From Heloderma charlesbogerti (Eukaryota > Chordata > Lepidosauria > Squamata > Helodermatidae), in contig JANEZZ010000983.1 of NCBI GenBank assembly GCA_026122225.1, positions 2,418,001 through 2,482,000 of the forward strand: a stretch of 64,000 bases of DNA, read 5' to 3'. Below, one piece after another: positions 55,911 to 64,000 of this stretch (position 1 is its first letter; each line of letters starts with the position of its first letter). Below the pieces are notes generated by a model. It was not told where the DNA came from, ran no database searches, and was given only the letters and a program-made list of their open reading frames with translations. The position numbers and the translations under genes were made by a program.

Positions 55911-56181
55911 ATTGAATGCCTGTTATTGTCAGGCAGCATGAAAGCACTGGACTGGCCAGATATGGTTTGAATGTGACAAGTTTGCCTTCTGCTTTTCTCT
56001 GGTTAACCATGCGGTGCCTTCTGTCTGCTGTGCTCCAGGTGCCAGCCCACATCCAGAGCCCCAGCTCCAGCAACTGATATCAGGATCCTGAGCTGGAGAA
56101 CATGCGAATCCAACCTAGATTCAGCCCAAGCAATTTGTCTGCACCAAACTGGGTGCGGCATCATCCATGTAATTAGCAATT
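55911..56181. other. Unassigned host sequence
   Basis: No gene or repeat recognised. Confidence 0.35.
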
Positions 56182-56520
56182 GGGTCTACTCTACACAGGA
56201 CTAAGACTGGATACTACTCAGAGTGCCAACCTATATGAACCATCATTCATGCAATTAGCTATTTTGCAAATGGCTTTTAAAAAAGTAAGTTACAGGTACA
56301 GTCTGTCCCGTCCCCCTCCCCTATCTGGATCAGGAACTTGGTGCAACAGATAGGAGCTTTTAATCCTTTGCCATCCACTGTGGTCCTGATCCAGATTTGG
56401 GATGCGCCTCCAATTTACTTTTAAAAAGCCATTTGCGAAATAGCTAATTGCATGAATGATGTTTCATCTAGTTTGGCACTCTGAGTAGTATCCAGTCTTA
56501 GTCCTATGTAAAGTAGACCC
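56182..56520. repeat. Foldback MITE unrelated to FB-hAT
   Basis: GGGTCTACTCTACACAGGAC at the left and its reverse complement (with changes) GTCCTATGTAAAGTAGACCC at the right. Long imperfect arms hold ACTCAGAGTGCCAA/TTGGCACTCTGAGT and TTTGCAAATGGC/GCCATTTGCGAAA, separated by a loop of about 110 bases. No coding frame. Confidence 0.75.
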
Positions 56521-56564
56521 TTTGCAATGAATGAGACTTATGTTTGTCACAACTAACTTCAGTC

Positions 56565-57539
56565 TAGGGGTGGACGGAAGTCACTTACCTTTTCTCACAG
56601 CTTGTTCGCGGTGGGGGGGAGCGCTTCGCTGCTCCCCCCGCGAAGTTCAGGCCGGGGGGGGAGGCTTCCCGCCTCGCCCGGCCGAAATTCAGGCTGGGGG
56701 GGAGGCTTCCCGCCTCGCCCGGCCGAAATTCAGGCCGGGGAGGAGGCTTCCCGCCTCGCCCGGCCGCAAACACGAAAGTTAAAAAAAAAAACACACACGT
56801 CCCCTGATAGGCTACGTGACGATTCACGTAGCCTATCATGGCTAGATCTGGAAAGTCAGCCGTGATAGGCTACGTGAATCGTCACGTAGCCTATCACGGG
56901 TGACTTAAAAAAAAAAAAAAAGCGCATACGCGAATGGCGGCCCCCATAGGGAGCCGCCATTCGCGTGCCTTATTTAGTTGCTGTAGTCTACGTAAATCTT
57001 TACGTAGACTACGGCGAAAATAAGGGCAACGCAAATAGCGTTGCCCTTATTTTCGCCGTAGTCTACGTAAACATTTACGTAGACGACAGCCACCAAATAA
57101 GGAACGGGAATGGCGGCTCCCTATGGGGGCCGCCATTATCCGTACACACTTTTTTTTTTTTTTTTTTAAGTCACCCGGGATAGGCTACATGACGATTCAC
57201 GTAGCCTATCACGGCTGACTTGGCAAATCTAGCCGTGATAGGCTACATGAATCGTCACGTAGCCTATCAGGGGACTTTTTTTTTTTTTCTTTCATTGCAA
57301 TGGCGGGGGCGGCAGCCGGTCGAAAGACCGGCTGCCGCTCCCGCCCCGCTCGAACACCGGACGAACCGCCAGCCGGACCCGCCGCCAGGAGGGACATTCA
57401 GGGAAGGTAAGTCCCGTCCCGGGGGGGGGGGCGGGGGGCGGGGGGGCGGAGGATTTCTCACCGAAACTTGTTCGGGGGGCCGAACACGTTGGCGCTCGGC
57501 CCCCCCGAAGTTTCAGGGAGAAATTCTCCGCCATCTCTA
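56565..57539 (+). mobile_element. FB-hAT foldback element, intact ends
   Basis: Ends TAGGGGTGGACGG and CATCTCTA with perfect duplication CTTCAGTC (56557-56564, 57540-57547). A very complete foldback centred near 57,036 (GGGCAACGCAAATAGCG); both arms hold two GATAGGCTACGT hairpins, one AATGGCGGC hairpin and one GTCTACGTAAA hairpin. Outward donors lie near 56,586 (reverse) and 57,405. Confidence 0.94.
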
Positions 57540-58456
57540 CTTCAGTCCCATGCATTTCAATAGGTCTACAGGACTAACATTGGATACCAACCTCTGGTTC
57601 CTGCTGCCTACTCAAAAAGAGGTTTTGTTAATTATTCTCCATATCCCCAAATAGGTCACAATGTGGTGGAAATAGGGTCTCTGCTAGGAACCATTACCTC
57701 ATCCCTGGTTATGCATTGTACATTGCCATAACTAGCTCTCAGAAATAAAGGCCACAAAGTAAGTATGCAAATGCTTACTCCCCACCCACCCCCGCCCCCG
57801 GAACGTACATTTTTCAATTTATGCATTTTGACAAATCTACTGCATGGCTCATCAGCCTTTCTGAAATAACCCTCCCCACCCCCACCCCAGAAACCAAACA
57901 ACAACACACCTCTAATGGGGTTACATAATTTGAGGCTTCAGATAGTGAGGTTATCTTCTAGTATAGACAGCAAACACTTTAAGAAATGTCATGTCCATTC
58001 TTATGATGACTGCACATTTTGTTTTACTTTGCTGTTGTTTATTTATACTGGTGCATTTGTCTCATTTTCTATACATTGTTTGAAGATGTAACTCTCTTGC
58101 AAAAACTGGAATGCAATGTCATTATCTGTCTGTCTGTCTGTCTATCCATCCATCCATCCATCCATGCACTGCCAAAATGTATGTGGTGCTCTGAAGAGTG
58201 ATTTAAGCAAAAATATAATAATAATGAAAATATCCCTGCTCTCACATAGTTTACAATATAAATTTCAATGCTGGAGAGAGGGAAGGGTGGAGAGTAGAGA
58301 GGCTCCAGTGTAATAAGGAACAGGGAATATGAAGCAATAGGAGAGGCCTGGCACAGAAGGATATGTGAGCCAATGAAGTTGCACGTATTTTGGTTTGTCT
58401 CAGTTAGGAATCACAACTGAGGGGTCAGGCCAAACAATTTGCCACAGAAGTTTTCA
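57540..58456. other. Host intergenic sequence
   Basis: No gene recognised. (TGTC)n and (CATC)n short runs lie at 58,124-58,164. Confidence 0.45.
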
Positions 58457-58745
58457 CAGACTCATAGAATCATAGAATAGTAGGGTTGGAAGGGGCCTAT
58501 AAGACCATCAAGTCCAACCTCCTGCTCAGTGCAGGAATCTAAGTCAAAGCATCCCTGACAGGTGGCTGTCCAGCCTCATCTTGAATGCCTCCAGCGCAGG
58601 AGAGGCCACCACCTCCCTAGGTAATTGGTTCCATTGTCGTACTGCTCTAACACAGTCAGGAAGTTTTTCCTAATGTTCAGCTGGAATCTGGCTTATTCCA
58701 TGTCCTGCATTCTGGGATGATCGAGAAGAGATCCTGGCCTTCCTC
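58457..58745 (-). mobile_element. CR1 LINE 3' end, - strand
   Basis: TCATAGAATCATAGAATAG begins the reversed 3' repeat; GGAATCTAAGTCAAAGCATC and AGGAAGTTTTTCCTAATG follow the CR1 order seen at 4.7-4.9 kb. It stops near GATCCTGGCC, so it is a short 5'-truncated copy. Confidence 0.88.
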
Positions 58746-60052
58746 TTATATCTTCCTTTCAGGAAGCCATTTTGGAAGGCTGCCGGTCAAATGCACAAAA
58801 TATGTTTCTCGCAGCAGCTCCTTAGCAAGTTCCTCAGTTAGCTGGAGTTCCATCACTGCCAGCACCATTATGCATGTGTATCAATGTTTGTGTGTGAGAG
58901 AGATGTGGCTAGAATGTGGAAAACAGTTACATGTAAGTTGTCATTCAATACCACACCCCTTCTTTGTGTAGGGAACATTTTCATTTTCAGTTCTGCTGTG
59001 TAAGCCCTGGATGTACTACAGCTAGCAGAGAGCTGATGATACTCATGGCAGAGACAACCCCCAATACAAGACCAAGCCCTAATTTGGAAAGGTCTGGGTC
59101 CATCTCATATTGGGGTGAGATATTTCAAATGCTGAGTTCGTATTCAGAATTCCCACAATGTATTTATTCATTTAGGGTACAATCCTATTGAGATAGACAG
59201 TCGCCTCCAACTTCCTCTGCAGTCAGAGGCAAATGCCAGTCCAATGCAGGGCAGCTGAAGTATGGAGGAGAGGATTCCCTCTGTGCTCCAGCTGCCCTGT
59301 GGTTTGCCTTAGATGCATGATTTTGCATGTCTAAGTGCAGCTTCAGGGAGGGGGCAGGAACGGGGCTGGAGACCGCATAGGAAGCTGTCTAAAACAGCTT
59401 CCACAGTCTCCTCCCATCCCCACCCCTGGGAACATCCCCTTTTCACTCTGTCCATGCTCCATGTTACAAGCATGGATAGGCATAGAGGGGCAGCCGCCAT
59501 GGTTCTCTCTGCCCTGGCTATGGGGGGGAAGGGGCAGGGAGCACAGGTTCCCAGCTATGCACTCGTAGTGCTGTCTATGAACTCAGAGCTGGGAAACCAA
59601 AAAATCCTATCTCCCCCAGATGCTCTCTAGGGGACATAGGATAGCTCTCTTAATTTATATTCCCCAAATGCCAAAAATTTCTTTCCTAATACCCCCCCTC
59701 CACACATCACCTGTGGTGTAATATTTTTCCCCTATTGCCAAAAGAACACAGTGGTCTGACTTCATTAGTACATTATTGCATCCTAGTTATGCACTAAACT
59801 TCAGTCCCTAAACAAACTGTCTGCTAAGACAAAGCAGGATTATGGCTTTAGTGCTTTCTCTCAAATGACCCAAGCTTCAGATGTTCCCTCAGGATCTCCA
59901 ACTATGTAGGAGTTCAGGTTGATCCTGAAAAACACATCTAACTATGGCAAAACATTGGCAGTTTGAATGGCTTTCAAACTTCACTTAGAAGCTCAATGTA
60001 GAAACTGGAGCAGGACGTTTATGTATATCTAAGGATGTTTGTTCTTCCCAAC
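58746..60052. other. Host intergenic sequence
   Basis: No gene recognised. A possible degraded MITE with TTTAGGGTACAATCCTAT starts near 59,173 and may end near GGGGACATAGGATAG (59,645). Confidence 0.4.
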
Positions 60053-60583
60053 TAGGGATGGTGGAGAATTCTGCCACGGATCTCAGTGAGGCTGAATGCC
60101 AATGCATTCAGCCCCCTGAAATCCATGGCAGAACGAAGCCCCCCCGGCGCATGAAACAGAGCACCTACCTGGTGCCATTTGCGCTGCTTTGCAAATGGTG
60201 GCCACGTCTGTGATTTTTCCCGTGATAGGCTATGTAAATACTTACGTAGCCTATCACGGTTAATGCAGGGATGCCATTTCCGCCATAGCCGCCGCCATTT
60301 GCATTCCCTTTTTTTCACCGTGATAGGCTATGTAAATATTTACATAGCCTATCATGGTGAACAAAAAGGGACGCAAATGGCAGTGGCTACAGCGGCTGCC
60401 ATTTGTGTCCCTGCACAGCCCATCAGTGGTTGGATGTCACTGTGGGCGGCCCCAGCCGGTGGCTCCATGGAGTCGCCACAGAGCGGAGAAGGCTGGCAAG
60501 GATTTCGGGGGGAGGGAGGGAGTGCCTCCCCCCCACCACGAATGTCACGAAACAAAACAGGTAAGTCATTTCGTACGTCCCTA
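60053..60583 (-). mobile_element. FB-hAT foldback element, shortest complete copy
   Basis: Ends TAGGGATGGTGGAG and TACGTCCCTA with perfect duplication TTCCCAAC (60045-60052, 60584-60591). Only two GATAGGCTATGTAA hairpins (60,224-60,257 and 60,322-60,355) and reduced AATGGC hairpins remain. Outward donors lie near 60,165 (reverse) and 60,560. Confidence 0.93.
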
Positions 60584-61360
60584 TTCCCAACTTATCGTTT
60601 TGAGAAAATAAAAGCAGACCAAGATAAATAAAATAGCACAACCACTGCCAGTACTAAGCACAGAGGCTAAAATATTAAAGAAGTGCCTTCCCAAAAATGA
60701 GATGACATTTTGATGATGGCCATCCTCATTCATCTTGTCTGAAGTGAAGTGAGGCACTTCCTCCATCCTGATGTGGCTGCAAGTCAAACAAACACAACCT
60801 AATTGGAAAGGGATACCTCTTTAAAGAGGAGAGAAAACTATGGCAGTAGGAAAGAATGTAAGAAATCCACAGGAATATATGTATGTATATATGTATGTAT
60901 GTATGTATATAAAAGTGCTGTGGCAAAAATTTTGCCCACTTTTTTTTTTTTTTTTACCATTCTCACTCAATTTAATCAAAGAGAAATTTCTTCCAAAAAG
61001 AAACTCAAAAGAAGAGAAATTTTGGAGAAATTCTCATGGGTTGGGTTTGGGGTTCTTGTGCTTACCTTACTTAGGAGGTGGCTGAGGAGTGTGCATGAGT
61101 GTCCTGGCTGTCATCATACAATAATCTCTGTGGCAGCCTGTAGCCTCCTCAGCTTCCCGCACTTCAGTTAAAGCCATCATGAGGAAGACATCATGAGGCA
61201 ATTCCTCCCATGGGGCTTTTTGAAGTGCAGGTGGCCTGGGAGGCTACAGAGCAATGCAAAGATGTGTAATAGACAGGGAAAACACACACAGCACCCTCGG
61301 CCATCTCGCAGTGATTAGGGAAGCTCAAAAACCAAAAGAAATTCAAACTTCTTCCTCAGA
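60584..61360. other. Host sequence with an (ATGT)n run
   Basis: No gene recognised. (TATG)n lies at about 60,878-60,910 and a poly-T run at 60,941-60,956. Confidence 0.45.
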
Positions 61361-61438
61361 AAAGTGGAGAGCCACGGCCTGCAGGAGAAGTCACCACCAC
61401 TGGGGAAGAGGCGTGCCTGCTGCTGCTGGGCCTGCTGC

Positions 61439-61475
<37 letters not shown>

Positions 61476-61712
61476 ACCACCACCAGGCATTCCCTGTGGA
61501 CATCTGCCTGGCAGACCGCCAGTCCCTGCAGGACCAGGCCCCCAGGAACCGAGCCAGCTGTGCTGCTCCATCTGCCCCTCCCTGGAGGGGCTACATAAGC
61601 TGGCTGGCTGAGGTGGCCTGGGAAAGCCAGGGCCTGCAGGAGAAGCCACCGCCACTGGGGAAGAGGCATGCCTGCCGCCACCGCCACCGCCACCGCCACC
61701 AGGCCTCCCTGT
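61361..61712. repeat. GC-rich trinucleotide repeat with a diverged duplication
   Basis: (CTG)n, (CCG)n and (CCA)n tracts at 61,421-61,484 are followed by a second copy of the surrounding block: GGCCTGCAGGAGAAG occurs at 61,377 and 61,630, followed in both by CCACTGGGGAAGAGGC and a CCGCCA tract. Frames across it are open on both strands only because of the repeat. Confidence 0.75.
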
Positions 61713-61989
61713 GGACTCCTGCAGAGATGGAGGAAAAATTCATTCAGTTTACATTAACGTGGATTTACCTCATTTTACACTTTTGAACCACTATGTGGAT
61801 TGAAACTTGGTTATCCTTTGAAATTTGCACTTCTTTGAATTTTGCCATGGAGTTTTCCAGTCAAAAGATGTGTACAAAAATGTGTATATTAGGGGAAATG
61901 TGTACAAAAATATATGTATTAGGAAAAATGTGCACAAAAATGCTAATGAATTTACATAGATATTTGAAGGGGGAAAAAAGGAGGCTTGG

Positions 61990-62815
61990 CCAGCTGGCGT
62001 TCAAAGTAAGGCACGGGAGAAATCTTCCCCAGCCTCATGAGCTGGGAACTTTTCAATTATTGTACTTAGGATTTGTTTGGGTTATAAGGTCCAGGCAGTA
62101 TGCCAGTCTAGGAGACTGTTTACATACATCTCCTTCCTCTCTTTTTCTTACTTCCTCTTTTTTTACATTAGACATGATATACTGTATAATAAAATTGCTG
62201 TTTGTGTGTGTATAGATATGTATACATTCATATATAGATTTAGAAATGACACTATCTAAAATATAGATAGCATAAAATATTATAAAATTTATTAGTGATT
62301 TGTTATTATTTTTACTTATCCTTTTTAATTTCCTTCCTTTTTATTATTATTACTATCATTATTATGAGACTTTGATTAGTAGTATTTTTGGCTGGTTAAA
62401 TTGTTAAGCTTTCCTATTATATGTTAACTGAAGGGCAATATATGGTTATTGGAAATGAATTGTAGGCTTGCTCCCTTGCTATAAGACTGATGTAAGATAC
62501 TGAAATGTAAGGTTGATTATCTATGCTGTACTGAATTGTAATATTGGCAATGTTATAGGAATAACTTTTAAGTAGAATGATATTTGAAGTTTGTGTGTAA
62601 TGGAGTTTAAATTTAATCCTTTTAAGTAACTTTTTTACATTTTTTCTTTTTCTTCCTTTTCTTTCTTCTGTTTTTTCCTTTTTTGTTATTGCTGTGTCCT
62701 CCTAAGAATACTGTATTGTTGGAAACTGTAGATAATGACTAGGTTGTTGGTACTGTTTATTTCATTTATAAAGATAAAAAATAGAATAAAAAGTATTTTT
62801 TTTAAAGAAATTTGA
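61990..62815 (+). mobile_element. Possible L1 LINE 3' UTR remnant
   Basis: AT-rich with pyrimidine runs (TTTTCTTTTTCTTCC) and a final AATAGAATAAAAAGTATTTT that looks like a LINE poly(A) end. It resembles lizard L1 3' UTR sequence, but no ORF2 is attached, so confidence is low. Confidence 0.3.
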
Positions 62816-64000
62816 AAAAAAATCTCAGAGTTCAGGTTGAACCAAATTGAAGACTGGAAAAAAAAAATTCAACACAGAGAATTTAAGATTTGAAAATGAG
62901 AAACTGAGAGAAACTGAAATTGACAGATTCACCCATCCCGAGACAGAGAGAGACAGAGTCTTTTTACATTTATTCTGCATCAATGCAGTGTGTTAGGAAT
63001 CAATTTTGGGGAGCAGAGGATATAGTCTGTGGCTTTAGCTACCTTATGTAATCCTACTGCTGGAGTTAGGGAGGAGTAGAGCCCTCTTGAGAGACTAGTC
63101 TTATCAAAACTGTTTTTGTCTCCCTCAAAATTTATCCGCTGTTTGCAGGCACACCATTTTGCCTTTGGCAAAATATGGCCACAATTCGAGCTGAAGCAAT
63201 ATCAGTCATGCTCCCACTAGAGTTCTTTTACGAACTGGTCATGTTGATAAGGTTTCCAATTACAGAAAAAGATCTGCAGTTAGCTATGAAGCCACAAATG
63301 GAGGGGGGAGATATATTCCCCTTGCAAATAGAAAATGTAATCATAATGCCCAGCTTTGTCAGGTGTTGGGCCTCACACCAGCCCTGGAAAGCATCCAATT
63401 GACTTTAGCACTACAGTTAACTTCCCCACAGAAATTCATAGGTCTTTAGAAACATTGGGTTGGATCCAGACTAAGTTAGTTGCACTCAGTTCCTCATGAT
63501 ATCAATGGGGCTTAAGTCATTAACTTTTCACATTGATTTCAATGGAACCTAAGGTCAATGGAACCTAAATACTTACGTAGCCTATCACGGCAAAGACAGG
63601 GTCGCAATCCTCTGTAAGTAAGCCCCGTGGAACACAGTGGGACTTACTTCTGCATATTCATAGGACCCTATGCATGCATCCTTAGAAGACCCAACACATT
63701 ATGTTTCAATGGGTGGAACTGTGGATTTGAAAGAACAGGAAACAGAGCTACTGCCAAAAATGGTAGGACTGTATCAAGATCCTTCTCACTCTCTGCACCT
63801 ATTTGTACATATCATGATATGCGTTTCCTCACCACCACCCACCCACCCTGACTCCACATGCTTTGCTGAGGAGGGAGGGGGAAGCCCACATTTTCAGTCA
63901 GGTCAGAACACAGGGTAGGTTGAGTAAGACATTACAAGAGGGGAGAAGGGAAGATGAGATGGGGCTGCACTTTTCGGTGGTTCAGTTTGTAATAAGTAGT
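62816..64000. other. Host sequence with a lone FB-hAT half-hairpin
   Basis: No gene recognised. At about 63,567-63,598, AAATACTTACGTAGCCTATCACGGCAAAGAC equals one side of the FB-hAT GATAGGCTACGT hairpin with its flank, without the other arm. A hAT-type end (GATTCACCCATCCCG) lies near 62,925-62,940. Confidence 0.45.

Noticed and set aside
60803..61171. A 122-aa ORF near an (ATGT)n repeat
   Set aside because: Tyr/Val/Met runs come from the microsatellite and poly-T; no recognisable domain.
61254..61786. Ala/His/Arg-rich ORFs as a coding exon
   Set aside because: Open frames arise from trinucleotide repeats in several frames and both strands; no conserved domain or splice context.

Overview
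The window is vertebrate nuclear DNA, almost certainly from a squamate reptile (lizard or snake). The evidence is its repeat mix: two RTE-BovB LINEs, a Sauria-type SINE whose tail matches the BovB 3' end, several CR1 LINEs ending in ATTCTATG repeats, L2-type LINEs, an L1 ORF2 scrap, a tRNA-derived SINE, a 5S-rRNA-derived SINE and a Tc1 relic. I see no convincing host protein-coding exon.

Bases 1 to about 16,700 are the right-hand part of a Maverick/Polinton element (adintovirus-like, virus-derived giant DNA transposon). The left end and the integrase lie outside the window. On the + strand are the tail of a basic core-like protein, a jelly-roll capsid protein and an adenain-like cysteine protease. 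They converge on a - strand block: a structural protein, a small basic/hydrophobic protein, a FtsK/HerA-type packaging ATPase and a protein-primed family B DNA polymerase (PolB). The ATPase and its two small neighbours are open. The capsid and PolB genes carry stop codons and are split by younger insertions; the protease is split and lacks its expected catalytic acid. Beyond PolB lie a promoter/leader-exon candidate (14.27-14.39 kb), diverged direct repeats (14.43-15.79 kb), a candidate two-exon - strand gene (15.81-16.21 kb) and tandem CCAAT/E-box repeats (16.31-16.68 kb) that may be promoter or terminal-repeat sequence.

The most striking structure is a family of non-autonomous foldback hAT elements, called FB-hAT here. 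There are 21 copies or parts, covering about 16.3 kb, a quarter of the window. Ends are TAGGG(A/G)TG, and most copies have 8-bp target duplications. Each is a large inverted repeat built from smaller palindromes (a GATAGGCTACGT hairpin, an AATGGCGGC hairpin, a GTCTACGTAAA hairpin and, in many copies, a central AACGCAAATAGCG hairpin). Copy length varies largely by loss of whole hairpins. Near both ends is a conserved AG|GTAAG splice-donor-like site pointing outward. Copies interrupt the capsid, protease and PolB genes, CR1 and L2 LINEs, and each other.

From 16.7 to 64 kb the DNA is host intergenic sequence made of layered repeats: SINEs and Tc1 (17.7-19.3 kb), CR1 and L2 split by FB-hATs (19.4-26.9 kb), BovB (28.1-30.4 kb), L2 (33.5-35.4 kb), more FB-hATs (35.6-49.3 kb), a near full-length BovB carrying its partner SINE (50.1-53.7 kb), and scattered MITEs, CR1 and simple repeats to the end.
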